Positions 45,044-54,727 are shown, counted from the stretch's first letter. The stretch is 64,000 nucleotides of DNA from Bradyrhizobium sp. CCBAU 051011 (GCF_009930815.1 NZ_CP022222.1:2956501-3020500); one strand, 5' to 3'. Notes: generated from the sequence alone by a model not told the origin. Translations and numbers: made by a program.

Positions 45044-46276
45044 ATGACTGTACCCTCTGTCACTCCTTCGCAAGTCCGCACCGCGCTGCTGCTGCGCGCG
45101 GAAATCGCGCTGCTCGACATCAGGCACGAGGCCACCTTTGCCACCGGCCATCCCCTGTTCGCCGCCAACATGGCGGCCGACCGCATCGCGCTGGAGGCGG
45201 AAGCGCGGCTGCCGCGCAAGGACGTCCCGATCGTGATCTACGACGCCGGCGAGGGCCTCGTGCCGCAGGCCGCGGACCGGTTGGCCGCATTGGGATACTC
45301 CAATATCCGCCAGCTTGATGGCGGGCTGCAGGGCTGGAAGTCGGCAGGCTATGAGGTGTTCGAGGATGTCAATTCCTACGCCAAGGCCTTTGGCGAACTG
45401 GTCGAGTCGCGGCGGCACACACCCTCGCTCGCCGCTGAAGAGGTCGGCGCGCTGATTGCGAGCGGGGCCAACATCCGGATTCTCGATGTCCGCCGCTTCG
45501 ACGAATATGCGACCATGAATATCCCCGGTTCCATCAGCGTGCCCGGCGCGGAACTGGTGCTGCGCACCGGCCGCGCCGCGCCCGACCCCGAGACCACCAT
45601 CATCGTCAATTGCGCCGGCCGCACCCGCTCGATTATCGGCACCCAGTCGCTGATCAATGCCGGCGTCGCGAACAAGGTGATGGCGCTGCGCAATGGAACG
45701 ATCGGCTGGACGCTGGCACGGCAGAAGCTTGAGCATGGGTCCGACCGCCGCGGCGGGATCGGCGCCATCGCGGGCGGCGAGACAAACGCGCGCGACGTCG
45801 CCTATCGCGCCGGTGTCCGGCACATTGGCCTTGCGGAAATGGCGGCTCTGCAGGAGCAGGGCGACCGCACGCTCTATCGCTTCGACGTGCGCTCGGAGGA
45901 GGAATACACCGCCGGCCATCTCGCAGGCTTTCGTCATTACGCCGGCGGACAGTTGGTGCAGGAGGTCGACATGGCCGCGCCGGTGCGCGGCGCCCGCATC
46001 GTGCTGACGGACGACAGAAGCGTCCGCGCCGACATGACCGCATCCTGGCTCGCGCAAATGGGCTGGGAAGTGTACGTGCTCGCAGGCGGTTACGACGGCG
46101 CGCTGGAAGTCGGCCCGCCGCTGGTCATCCCAAAGCCCGATCCGTCACACCGCTATCGCCGTCCCTATGAGGGCACCGACGTCAAGGAAAGCGCGATGCA
46201 GGCCTATCTCGAATGGGAATATGGCCTCGTCGACCAGCTCCGCCGCGACGCCACGCATGGATTCTTCGTCATATGA
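45044..46276 (+). CDS. Triple rhodanese-domain protein
   Basis: 410 residues from the ATG at 45044, which has GGAAA upstream; ATG 45020 has none. Three rhodanese folds in tandem: about 1-105 (IALLDIRHEATFATGHPLFA), 115-230 (IRILDVRRFDEYATMNIPGS) and 255-370 (YRFDVRSEEEYTAGHLAGFR). Only the middle one has the active cysteine (C190 in VNCAGRTRS); the first has DAGEG and the third TDDRSV at the same loop. It would move sulfane sulfur through one active and two scaffolding domains. Next to a ThDP decarboxylase of sulfopyruvate type. Confidence 0.85.
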   Translation: MTVPSVTPSQVRTALLLRAEIALLDIRHEATFATGHPLFAANMAADRIALEAEARLPRKDVPIVIYDAGEGLVPQAADRLAALGYSNIRQLDGGLQGWKSAGYEVFEDVNSYAKAFGELVESRRHTPSLAAEEVGALIASGANIRILDVRRFDEYATMNIPGSISVPGAELVLRTGRAAPDPETTIIVNCAGRTRSIIGTQSLINAGVANKVMALRNGTIGWTLARQKLEHGSDRRGGIGAIAGGETNARDVAYRAGVRHIGLAEMAALQEQGDRTLYRFDVRSEEEYTAGHLAGFRHYAGGQLVQEVDMAAPVRGARIVLTDDRSVRADMTASWLAQMGWEVYVLAGGYDGALEVGPPLVIPKPDPSHRYRRPYEGTDVKESAMQAYLEWEYGLVDQLRRDATHGFFVI

Positions 46277-46315
46277 TTCCACTTGTCGCGCCGTAGCTCA
46301 AAGAGCGAAGGCGGA

Positions 46316-47035
46316 TCATTCATCACCGCCCATCATGCTTTCGAGCTTCTCCGCTGCATAATTCTCCCCGATCGACAGCGCGCAGATCCGCGATATGTGT
46401 ACGTAGGGAAGCCCCGTCTCCTCGGCCCATGCGTTGAACTGCGCCTGCACCTTGGCGATATCGCGCTTGGAGGTGACGGTCTCCGCGATGTCGAGCCCGG
46501 CATCGCGCAGGCACAGCACAACATCCCTGGACGTGACAAACCCGTCCCACCCGAGAAAGCGCAGCATCATCTGCCCGGTATTGCCGCCGAGCCGGCTGCC
46601 GCGCTTGGCCAGCAATTCCAGCAATCCGGCCTCGTCGGAGGATGGCCAGTTGGCGAGGAATTTGCCGAAACTGCCGTGCTCCTTGGCAATGTCCCGGACG
46701 AAGCTCGCATTGGCACGGACTGACATGATCTTGGCGCCGTTGCGGACGATGCGCGTGTCCTTCATCAGATCGTCCCAGAATTCATCCGGCTTCAGCGACA
46801 GCGGGCCCGGCTTGAAACCGAGAAACGCCTTTTCGAATCCCGGCCATTTGTTCTCGATCACGCTCCAGGCAAAGCCCGCGCAGAACACCCGCCTGGTCAT
46901 TTCGGCGAGAATCCGGTCGTCGCCGAGCCTGGCGAGCGCCTTCGGATTGGGCTTGGCCGGCAGCAGTTTGGCGAGCGCCTTGGGGCCGCCCTTGCGCTTT
47001 TCTGCCCGGGCGCGAATGGTCTTGAACGCGGTCAC
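46316..47035 (-). CDS. DNA-3-methyladenine glycosylase I-like protein
   Basis: 239 residues starting at GTG 47035, preceded by AGAGGGG; the frame is open to 47068. The core VFCAGFAWSVIENKWPGFEK, then SLKPDEFWDDLMKDTRIVRN and GSRLGGNTGQMMLRFLGWDG, matches the Tag superfamily. The N-terminal zinc ligands of E. coli Tag (RCxW...) are not seen, so it belongs to a divergent branch. Base-excision repair of alkylated adenine is expected but not certain. Confidence 0.75.
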   Translation of the reverse strand: MTAFKTIRARAEKRKGGPKALAKLLPAKPNPKALARLGDDRILAEMTRRVFCAGFAWSVIENKWPGFEKAFLGFKPGPLSLKPDEFWDDLMKDTRIVRNGAKIMSVRANASFVRDIAKEHGSFGKFLANWPSSDEAGLLELLAKRGSRLGGNTGQMMLRFLGWDGFVTSRDVVLCLRDAGLDIAETVTSKRDIAKVQAQFNAWAEETGLPYVHISRICALSIGENYAAEKLESMMGGDE

Positions 47036-47262
47036 GGTGCACGCCCCTCTGAAATGCCCTGAAACCATAGTGTAGAAGTGATCGCCTGATCTGCAAAGAA
47101 TGGATGGCGCAGCGGCTGGATTTCGCCTAAAGCATCCCCACCTCAGTGAAATCCGTCAGGCCGTGCCGCTGCGCGTCGTTAATTGCGCAGTTTCGAGCCA
47201 TTTCGGTTCGGGGCCGTATTCAACATTTCCGGCTGATATAGCCAACCAGGGTCTGACATCTC

Positions 47263-49140
47263 GTGACATTATTGCCCACCCATCCGCCGCTCGCCCGAGC
47301 TTTGGCGGAACGCAACTTCGATCGGCTTACACAGGTCCAGACCGCGGTGCTGGCCGACGATGCTGCCGGCCGCGATCTCCTGGTTTCGGCGCAGACCGGT
47401 TCCGGCAAGACGGTCGCCTATGGTCTGGCGCTCGCAAACAACCTCCTGGATGGCGCCGAGCGGTTCGAGCGTGCCGCGGCCCCCTTGGCATTGATCGTCG
47501 CGCCGACGCGCGAGTTAGCCCTTCAGGTGCACCGCGAACTCGCCTGGCTCTATCAGCATGCCGATGCGCGCGTGGTTTCCTGCGTCGGCGGCATGGATCC
47601 GCGCCGCGAGCAGCGCGAACTGGCGGTGGGCGCGCACATCGTGGTCGGCACGCCGGGGCGGCTTTGCGATCATTTGCGGCGCGGCCGGCTCGACGTTTCG
47701 GAACTGAAGGCGATCGTACTCGACGAGGCCGACGAGATGCTCGATCTCGGTTTCCGCGAGGACATGGAATTCATCCTGCAGGCCACGCCGGAGGACCGCA
47801 GGACACTGTTGTTCTCGGCGACCTTGCCGCAAGGCATCGTTGCGCTGGCGAAGGACTATCAGCAGGACGCCTTTCGCGTCGAAGTCGCGGGCGAGGAGGG
47901 CGGACACGCCGATATCGAGTACCGCGCGATCCGGATCGCGGCCGGCGATGTCGAGCACGCCGTCGTCAATATTTTGCGCTACTTCGAATCGCCGGGCACG
48001 CTGGTGTTCTGCAACACGCGCGAGGCCGTGCGGCACCTGCAGGCGACGCTGCTGGAGCGCGGCTTCTCGGTGGTGGCGCTGTCGGGCGAGTTGACCCAGA
48101 ACGAGCGAACGCTGGCGCTGCAGGCCCTGCGCGACGGCCGCGCCCGGGTTTGCGTCGCGACCGATGTCGCCGCGCGTGGCATCGACCTGCCGAACCTCGA
48201 TCTCGTGATCCACGCCGACCTGCCGAACGATCCCGAAGTCATGCAGCATCGTTCCGGCCGCACCGGACGGGCCGGCCGCAAGGGCGTCAGCATTCTCCTG
48301 GTGTCCTCGGCCCGGCGCCGCCGCGCGGACATGCTGCTCAAATTGGCCGGCATCGACGCGGCCTGGGGCGTGGCGCCGCAGCCCGATGAGATCCGAAAAC
48401 TCGATCAGGACCGGCTGCTGCGTGACGATGTGTTTGCGGGCGAGATCACCACTGAGGATCAGGCGCTCGCGCAAGCCCTGCTTGCCGAACGATCGCCGGA
48501 ACAGATCGCCACCGCGCTGGCGCGGCTCTATCGTGCGCGCTTGCCTTCGCCCGAGGACATCGTCGATCCCGGCGAGGATCGGGTCAAATCCCGTGCCGAG
48601 CGTGCGCGGGAGCGGGCGGATCGCGACACCGAACGCGGATCGAAGCCGGCAAAGTCTTCAGCGCGCCACCGCATGGCGGGGGACAGCGTCTGGTTCAGCG
48701 CCGCGATCGGACGGCACAAGAACGCCGAAGCGCGTTGGCTGCTGCCGATGCTGTGCCGCCGCGGCAGCATCAAGAAGGAAGATATCGGCACCATTCGCAT
48801 TCTGGATACGACTACGGAATTCGAGATTTCCGGGCGCGTCGCCCATCGCTTCGCCGCACGTATCCGCCGTCCCGACAAGGAGGACAGCATTCGCATCGAG
48901 GCGATGACCGATGCCCCGGCCGGCGAGGAGGTGCGCGAGAGGCAGAAGCAAGGGACACCGAAGCCGCACGGCAAAAATGCAAAGACCTCTGACAAGCCGG
49001 CGTTTGACAAGAAGACACATTACGATACCAAAAGGCGGGATCGAGGCGAGCACGCGCACGCGGGAAAGCCGCGGCATGAAAATGGGGCGTCTGCGAAGCC
49101 CGTATTCGGAAAGAAGAAAAAGAAGAAATTTCGTGGCTGA
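47263..49140 (+). CDS. DEAD-box ATP-dependent RNA helicase with DbpA-like C-terminus
   Basis: 625 residues from GTG 47263. Core motifs: Q-motif region TQVQTAV, motif I AQTGSGKT, PTRELALQ, TPGRL, LDEADEML, SAT, CNTREA, ATDVAARGIDLP and RTGRAGRKG. After a charged linker, residues about 468-530 (WFSAAIGRHKNAEARWLLPM...) resemble the DbpA RNA-binding domain. The tail is very basic (KKKKKKFRG). Probably remodels rRNA or mRNA structure. No associated genes. Confidence 0.9.
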   Translation: MTLLPTHPPLARALAERNFDRLTQVQTAVLADDAAGRDLLVSAQTGSGKTVAYGLALANNLLDGAERFERAAAPLALIVAPTRELALQVHRELAWLYQHADARVVSCVGGMDPRREQRELAVGAHIVVGTPGRLCDHLRRGRLDVSELKAIVLDEADEMLDLGFREDMEFILQATPEDRRTLLFSATLPQGIVALAKDYQQDAFRVEVAGEEGGHADIEYRAIRIAAGDVEHAVVNILRYFESPGTLVFCNTREAVRHLQATLLERGFSVVALSGELTQNERTLALQALRDGRARVCVATDVAARGIDLPNLDLVIHADLPNDPEVMQHRSGRTGRAGRKGVSILLVSSARRRRADMLLKLAGIDAAWGVAPQPDEIRKLDQDRLLRDDVFAGEITTEDQALAQALLAERSPEQIATALARLYRARLPSPEDIVDPGEDRVKSRAERARERADRDTERGSKPAKSSARHRMAGDSVWFSAAIGRHKNAEARWLLPMLCRRGSIKKEDIGTIRILDTTTEFEISGRVAHRFAARIRRPDKEDSIRIEAMTDAPAGEEVRERQKQGTPKPHGKNAKTSDKPAFDKKTHYDTKRRDRGEHAHAGKPRHENGASAKPVFGKKKKKKFRG

Positions 49141-49199
49141 CGGGAGCGACCATCGCTGAAAGCGCCGCCGCTCACCTGCCACGCAGATGAGGATCCATC

Positions 49200-49490
49200 A
49201 TGAGCGTCTACATCATCGCCCAGTTGAAATTCACCCGTCGCGAGCTCTACGACCGCTATCAATCTCGCTTCATGGGCGTGTTCAGGAAGTTCAAGGGCAA
49301 GCTCCTGGTGGCGGACGCGCATCCGGTCGTGCTGGAGGGCGAATGGCCGCGCGACAAGGTCGTGATCATGGAATTTCCCGATGACGCCGCGGCCAGGGAA
49401 TTTCAGAATTCGCCGGAGTATCAGGAGATATCGGTCGACCGAAAAGCGGGCGCCGACGCCATCGTGCTGGCGGTGAAAAGCTTGGGTTGA
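49200..49490 (+). CDS. DUF1330 family protein
   Basis: 96 residues. MSVYIIAQLKFTRRELYDRY, then LLVADAHPVVLEGEWPRDKV and MEFPDDAAAREFQNSPEYQE, is the DUF1330 ferredoxin-like dimeric alpha-beta barrel pattern. ATG at 49200. Possible small-molecule-binding or monooxygenase-like fold; function unknown. Confidence 0.82.
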   Translation: MSVYIIAQLKFTRRELYDRYQSRFMGVFRKFKGKLLVADAHPVVLEGEWPRDKVVIMEFPDDAAAREFQNSPEYQEISVDRKAGADAIVLAVKSLG

Positions 49491-49720
49491 TTGATTCTGA
49501 CGTGACGGCCCTGGTGATCGACCTCGCCGTCAGCCTGCCGGCACTGTTTGCCGGTTCCGTGCTCGGCATTGTTGCATTCCGGAACATCAACGAGATCGGG
49601 TTTCGCCGGACCATACTTGTGCTATTGATTGTCAGGCGCTTCGCTTGCCTTGGCCTGATGGTGTGATCACGGCCGAAGACGGCGAAGCCTTAAAATCCTT
49701 CAGCATTGGCCGAAAGAATC

Positions 49721-50977
49721 ATGACCGCACTTCAGCGCAACGTTTCCGCCCCGATCGATCCCGCAAAACTCGACCGCCTCGCCGAAGTTGCGATCAAGGT
49801 CGGCTTGCGGTTGCAGCCGGGACAGGACCTGCTGGTGACCGCGCCCTCGGTCGCGCTGCCGCTGGTGCGCCGGATTGCCGAGCATGCCTACAAGGCCGGC
49901 GCGGGTATCGTGACGCCGTTCCTGTCGGATGAGGCGATCACGTTGTCGCGCTATCGCCACGGCCACGACGCGAGCTTCGATCGTGCCGCCAACTGGCTTT
50001 ATGAGGGCATGGCCAAGGCGTTCACCGCCAACACCGCGCGCCTGGCCATCGTCGGCGACAATCCGATGTTGCTGTCGGGTGAGGATCCGGTGAAGGTGGC
50101 GCGCGCCAGCAAGGCCAATTCGATCGCCTATCAGCCGGCGCTGGAGAAGATCGTCAATTTCGATACCAACTGGAACATCATCGCCTATCCGAGCCCGTCC
50201 TGGGCGAAGCAGGTTTTCCCCGACGTCCCGGAGGATGTTGCGGTGGCAAAACTGGCGGACGCGATCTTTGCGGCGTCCCGCGTCGATCAGGACGGCGCCG
50301 TCGCCGCATGGGAAAAGCACAACGCGGTGCTGCGCGAGCGGACCGAGTGGCTGAACGGCCAGTGTTTCCACGCGCTGAAATATTCGGGGCCCGGTACCGA
50401 CCTGACGATCGGCCTCGCCGATGGCCACGAATGGGAAGGCGGCGCCTCGACCGCGAAGAACGGCATCACCTGCAACGCCAACATCCCGACCGAGGAAGTC
50501 TTCACCACGCCGCATTGCCGGCGGGTGAGCGGGCATGTCGTCAGTTCAAAACCGCTGTCCTATCAGGGCACGCTGATCGACAACATCCAGGTGAAGTTCG
50601 AGGAAGGCCGCATCGTCGAGGCGAAGGCCTCGCGCGGCGAAGAGGTGCTGAAGAAGGTGCTCGACACCGACGAGGGCGCGGCGCGCCTCGGCGAAGTGGC
50701 GCTGGTGCCGCATTCCTCGCCGATCTCCAGCAGCGGCTTGCTGTTCTTCAACACGCTGTTCGACGAGAACGCCGCCTCGCACATCGCGCTCGGCCAGTGC
50801 TACTCGAAATGCTTTGTTAACGGCGACAAGCTGACGCCGCAGCAGATCGCCGAGCAGGGCGGCAACAAGAGCCTGATCCATATCGACTGGATGATCGGCA
50901 CGGCCGAGACCGACATCGACGGCGTCCACGCCGACGGACGCCGCGTCCCGGTCATGCGCAAGGGCGAGTGGGCGTGA
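49721..50977 (+). CDS. Metallo-aminopeptidase, peptidase family M29
   Basis: 418 residues from ATG 49721. Metal-binding and catalytic regions of aminopeptidase T/AMPS are visible: NIPTEEVFTTPH, GEVALVPHSSPIS, FFNTLFDENAASHIALGQCY and SLIHIDWMIGT, supplying the Glu, His and Asp ligands for two metals. Cytoplasmic peptide trimming; could also act on D- or unusual residues. Its stop abuts the convergent amidohydrolase. Confidence 0.9.
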   Translation: MTALQRNVSAPIDPAKLDRLAEVAIKVGLRLQPGQDLLVTAPSVALPLVRRIAEHAYKAGAGIVTPFLSDEAITLSRYRHGHDASFDRAANWLYEGMAKAFTANTARLAIVGDNPMLLSGEDPVKVARASKANSIAYQPALEKIVNFDTNWNIIAYPSPSWAKQVFPDVPEDVAVAKLADAIFAASRVDQDGAVAAWEKHNAVLRERTEWLNGQCFHALKYSGPGTDLTIGLADGHEWEGGASTAKNGITCNANIPTEEVFTTPHCRRVSGHVVSSKPLSYQGTLIDNIQVKFEEGRIVEAKASRGEEVLKKVLDTDEGAARLGEVALVPHSSPISSSGLLFFNTLFDENAASHIALGQCYSKCFVNGDKLTPQQIAEQGGNKSLIHIDWMIGTAETDIDGVHADGRRVPVMRKGEWA

Positions 50978-52030
50978 TCAGTCCAGCTTGAGCTTGTAGA
51001 AGTCCGTCGCCGTCTTCGAGAACAGCGCGCTCTTCTCGGCTTCGCTATATTGCGCGGCCAGCCGCTTGAAGGCGTTGAAGATCACCTGATAGCTGCACTG
51101 GCCCTTGTCGGGCGGAAAATTGCTTTCGAACATGCATCGATCTGGCCCAAAGGCCTCGATGCAGGTTTCGATGTAGGGACGCCACGCGGCGGCGGCTTCC
51201 TCGGATGACGGCGGCTTCGGGCGCTGGTGAAAGTCATAGCCGAGCAGGCACATCGCAAGCCCGCCGAGCTTGACGACCACATTCGGACATTTGGCGATTT
51301 GCTGGATCGAGGCCTTCCATTCCGGAAAGACCTCCTCGCGCCGTCCGGCAAAACGGCCGGTACCGACCGGGCCGCCGCAATGATCCAGCACGATTTTTGT
51401 ATCGGGAAAGGCGCGGGCGAGGTCGGTGAGTTCGCCGATCTGCGGATGAAACAGCCAGGCGTCGAAACTCAGGCCCAGCGGCGCGAGGCAGGCAAAACCC
51501 TTGCGGAAGGTACTGTCGAGCAACAGCCCTTGCGGCCGGGTCGCATACATGCCGGCGACGTTGGGGTCCGCATCCCACGCCGACGAATGCCGGATGCCGC
51601 GGAAGCGGCCGTTGCCGGCAACGATCTCCGCCTCCAGCACCGCCTTTGCGCCGTCGCCGAGCAGCAGATTGACATGGCTGACGATGCCGGCGCAGATCGC
51701 GGCCTTGCCGTAACCGCCGCTCGCCGCCATCGCCGCAACGCCATTGGCGAATTCGACCTCGCCGACCGGGCGAAACGCTTCGGGCCCGTGCGCGCGGTAC
51801 ATCGAGCGGCAATCGACATAGACTGTCGCGATGATGTTGTGGCCGGAGGCGATGTCGGCCGCCATCTCCTCGATCATGTAGCGCAGGCCGCCGCGGTCCC
51901 AGAGATGGTGATGCGGGTCGACGATCGGACGGGCGGGATCGATGATATCCTCGGTGTGCTGCGCCAGCCAGTCTTCGCGCGGATCGGCATAGAGCCCGCT
52001 TCTGGAGGCGGGTGCAGTGCTGGCGGCCAT
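50978..52030 (-). CDS. Amidohydrolase-2 family TIM-barrel hydrolase
   Basis: 350 residues. Metal motif DPHHHLWD (H40, H42), then DHCGGPVG and a C-terminal MFESNFPPDKG segment, typical of 2-pyrone-4,6-dicarboxylate lactonase / ACMSD-type enzymes and relatives (PF04909). Acts on a cyclic ester or carboxylate; exact substrate unknown. Confidence 0.88.
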   Translation of the reverse strand: MAASTAPASRSGLYADPREDWLAQHTEDIIDPARPIVDPHHHLWDRGGLRYMIEEMAADIASGHNIIATVYVDCRSMYRAHGPEAFRPVGEVEFANGVAAMAASGGYGKAAICAGIVSHVNLLLGDGAKAVLEAEIVAGNGRFRGIRHSSAWDADPNVAGMYATRPQGLLLDSTFRKGFACLAPLGLSFDAWLFHPQIGELTDLARAFPDTKIVLDHCGGPVGTGRFAGRREEVFPEWKASIQQIAKCPNVVVKLGGLAMCLLGYDFHQRPKPPSSEEAAAAWRPYIETCIEAFGPDRCMFESNFPPDKGQCSYQVIFNAFKRLAAQYSEAEKSALFSKTATDFYKLKLD

Positions 52031-52188
52031 GAGTTCGCTCCCGTTATTGTGTTCTTGCCGGACCGCTGATGCGACACCGGTTTCTCAGGATAGCGAGGCC
52101 GTTTGCCTGAGGTCAAACGCTGCGCGATGAAACGTTGCACGGCGATCGGCGTTCTCCTGGATCACCCCGAAACAGAAAGGGTATCGCC

Positions 52189-52572
52189 ATGGCAGTAGAT
52201 GAAAGGCTTAAGGCGATCGATGACTTCCTGGACGGTCTGACCTCAAATGACGTCGAGAAGATGCCATTCGCTGACGATATCGTGCTGGTCAGCCCGATCG
52301 ATCCGGATCATCCGCTAGTCGGAAAGCACGCGGCCGTCGACTTCCTCAAGACAAAAGTGTTCCCGAAGATTCCGGTTCGCAAAGCCGAGGTCGAGCGTCA
52401 CGTGATCGACGGCGATTGCGTGGCGACGCTCTGGAAGGCGACGTTCGCGCCGGCCGGCCGTCACGAAGTGGTGGTGCCGATCTTCGATTTTTTCCGCATC
52501 ACCGACGGCAAGATCGCGGAACTTCGTCCCTATTTCGATCCCAAGCCGCTGAAGGAAGCTGTGGCGGCGTAG
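52189..52572 (+). CDS. SnoaL/NTF2-like protein
   Basis: 127 residues from ATG 52189, which has AAAGGG upstream. The cone-shaped NTF2 fold is suggested by AIDDFLDGLTSNDVEKMPFA, then LVSPIDPDHPLVGKHAAVDF and FDFFRITDGKIAELRPYFDP. Small cytoplasmic enzyme or ligand binder; divergent from the amidohydrolase. Confidence 0.8.
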   Translation: MAVDERLKAIDDFLDGLTSNDVEKMPFADDIVLVSPIDPDHPLVGKHAAVDFLKTKVFPKIPVRKAEVERHVIDGDCVATLWKATFAPAGRHEVVVPIFDFFRITDGKIAELRPYFDPKPLKEAVAA

Positions 52573-52632
52573 CGCGACGGGTGATCCTGGCCCCTCCGTT
52601 GGGGGGCGGCAAACATTCATCCTGCTATCCCG

Positions 52633-53634
52633 TCAGCCAGGCAAGCCGCGGATGAAATCGATGATCGCGGCGCTGACCTCGCTTGGACGCTCCTGCTGGG
52701 TCCAGTGTCCGCAGCCGGGCAGAATTTGCACGTCCCGCAGCGTCGGGACAAACTGCCTGAGATTGGCGAGATGCTGGTCCATGCCGGGAGGAGCAGCCAT
52801 CACCATGTCGTGGTCGCCGGCGACAAAGAGCGCCGGGACCTTCACCGCGACGCCTGCAAACGCCGCCATCAGTTCCCAGTTGCGGTCGACGTTGCGATAA
52901 TAGTTGAGCGGACCGCGGAAGCCGGTGCGCCTGAATTCGCCGGCATAAAAATCGATGTCGGCTTTGCTAAGCCACGGCGGCAGCGTCGGCGGCGTCCCCG
53001 ATCCTCGCAACATACCTTCGGCGCGCGGCACCATTCCAGGGACGCGCGTGACCTCACCGCGTGCCGCGGCTGCCCGGAATGCAGCAGCACCTTGACCCGA
53101 TGCACCGTAGAGCATGCTGAGTATAGTGACGCCCGGATCCCGCTCCAGCTCGGCCTCTGCGACGCCGGGTTGCTGAAAATACAGTTGATAGAATTGCGCG
53201 TCCGCAGTCTGCGGCATCGTGCTGGTCGGACGCGCAGAGCCACGCGGCCGAAGCGGTACGCTAAGGCTTGCAACGGCGCGGAAGCGGTCGGGGCGCAGGC
53301 GTGCCGCTTGCCAGGCGATCTGCGCGCCCCAGTCGTGGCCGACGACAACGGCCGTGGGTGCTTCGAGGGCATCGAGCAGACCGACCAGGTCACCGATCAG
53401 ATGGAAGATCGTGTATTGATCGATCGCCTCGGGCCGGTCGCTCTTGCCGTAGCCGCGCATATCAGGGGCAACAGCGTGGAAGCCCGCTTCCGCAAGCGCA
53501 GCGATTTGATGACGCCAGGAATACCAGGATTCAGGGAAGCCATGGCACAAGATCACCGGCGGCCCCTTGCCCTGCTCGGCGATGTTGAGACGGATGCCGT
53601 TGCTCTCGATCAGTCGTTGCGAAGGTGTGCTCAA
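52633..53634 (-). CDS. Epoxide-hydrolase-like alpha/beta hydrolase
   Basis: 333 residues. HGFPESWYSW (31-40) is the epoxide-hydrolase oxyanion motif; nucleophile D101 in GHDWGA; histidine in LPGCGHWTQQERP near residue 312. Opens epoxides to diols through an Asp-ester intermediate. Upstream lies a palindromic repeat (53667-53736). Confidence 0.87.
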   Translation of the reverse strand: MSTPSQRLIESNGIRLNIAEQGKGPPVILCHGFPESWYSWRHQIAALAEAGFHAVAPDMRGYGKSDRPEAIDQYTIFHLIGDLVGLLDALEAPTAVVVGHDWGAQIAWQAARLRPDRFRAVASLSVPLRPRGSARPTSTMPQTADAQFYQLYFQQPGVAEAELERDPGVTILSMLYGASGQGAAAFRAAAARGEVTRVPGMVPRAEGMLRGSGTPPTLPPWLSKADIDFYAGEFRRTGFRGPLNYYRNVDRNWELMAAFAGVAVKVPALFVAGDHDMVMAAPPGMDQHLANLRQFVPTLRDVQILPGCGHWTQQERPSEVSAAIIDFIRGLPG

Positions 53635-53666
53635 GATCCGCTCCCTTGCTGCTTGTTGTTATTCGC

Positions 53667-53736
53667 CATTGCGAGCAGCGAAGCGATCCATCTCTCGGCT
53701 TGTTCCACTATGGATTGCTTCGCGGCGCTCGCAATG
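53667..53736. repeat. Palindromic intergenic repeat (CATTGCGAGC family)
   Basis: CATTGCGAGCAGCGAAGCGA... pairs with ...ATTGCTTCGCGGCGCTCGCAATG over about 25 nt with few mismatches. A typical dispersed Bradyrhizobium element, here between an epoxide hydrolase gene start and an MBL-fold gene end. Confidence 0.75.
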
Positions 53737-53763
53737 CCGGTGGCAGGCTTTCGCGCCCGCTTT

Positions 53764-54591
53764 TTACACCCCTTCGAGAATGATCACCGTCGGCGTGCCC
53801 GGCAGCGTCTCGCGCGAAATCTTCAACGTCCGCTCGGTACGCTGCTCGATCGTGAATTGCTGGCCGATCAGGCGCATGAATTCGTCGAGCGGGGTAGCGA
53901 AGCGGTGCATCGGCAACACGATCGAGGAGCGCAGGCGCCGGGTGATGTCGGAGACGCCGTCGAGCGACATCGTATATGTGCCGTCAATCGGCACCATCAC
54001 GATATCGAGCCGGCCGATCGCCGCGAAATGCGTCTCATCCAGCTTGTGGTGCAGATGCCCGAGATGGCCGATGCACAGGCCGGCAACCTCGAAGATGAAG
54101 ATCGAGTTGCCGTCCTTGAGCATCGCGCCGGAGCCTTCGCCATAATAGCGGCGGATGTCGGTCGGCACGTTTCGGATATAGACGTCGCCGACGCGCGTCG
54201 AGACATGCGCCGCCTGTCCGTTCTCGCCCCAGCCATGCAGGACATGCGGGATCTTTGGATCGGGAAATAATGTGTAATGCGTCGAGTGCGCACGGTTCAT
54301 GGTGACGACATCGGGCAGCCGGCCGGTCCGGTAGGCGCCGTTGAAGTCGGTTCCGATCCGCACGCCGCCGGGCGTGTCGATGTAATAGGTGGAATGCCCG
54401 ACATAGGTGATCGCGACCTCTTCGGCCTTGGCGGCGGTGCGGCGGAGGCTGACCGGGGTCGCGCGCGGCGGCGCGTTCGCCATCGCCAGGCACTCGCTGC
54501 GCAGCGGTTGTTGTTGAGCGGCCGCCGGGACGATCAGCGAACCGAGGAGGGCGAGGGCAACGGCAGAGGATCGCAACATGGCTTGACCCAT
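53764..54591 (-). CDS. Exported MBL-fold (UlaG-like) protein with degenerate metal motif
   Basis: 275 residues from ATG 54591; ATG 54579 (MLRSSAV) is a good alternative. Signal peptide to about residue 26 (LALLGSLIVPAAAQ). Beta-lactamase-fold elements: VAITYVGHSTYYIDTPGGVR, TMNRAHSTHYT at the place of HxHxDH, IGHLGHLHHKL, and VLPMHRF. The canonical HxHxDH is replaced by AHSTHYT, so metal binding or activity may differ. Periplasmic. Confidence 0.75.
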   Translation of the reverse strand: MGQAMLRSSAVALALLGSLIVPAAAQQQPLRSECLAMANAPPRATPVSLRRTAAKAEEVAITYVGHSTYYIDTPGGVRIGTDFNGAYRTGRLPDVVTMNRAHSTHYTLFPDPKIPHVLHGWGENGQAAHVSTRVGDVYIRNVPTDIRRYYGEGSGAMLKDGNSIFIFEVAGLCIGHLGHLHHKLDETHFAAIGRLDIVMVPIDGTYTMSLDGVSDITRRLRSSIVLPMHRFATPLDEFMRLIGQQFTIEQRTERTLKISRETLPGTPTVIILEGV

Positions 54592-54727
54592 TCTCGCGGC
54601 AAAGGCGCGACACTGTATCGCCGAATTTTGCAGCCGTCATGATGACATTCGCGCACAGCTCTGCGCCGGAATTGCTTCATCGGCAGGCAGCCATGTCATA
54701 TGGTGAAATTCAACCAGGGAGTTCGCC

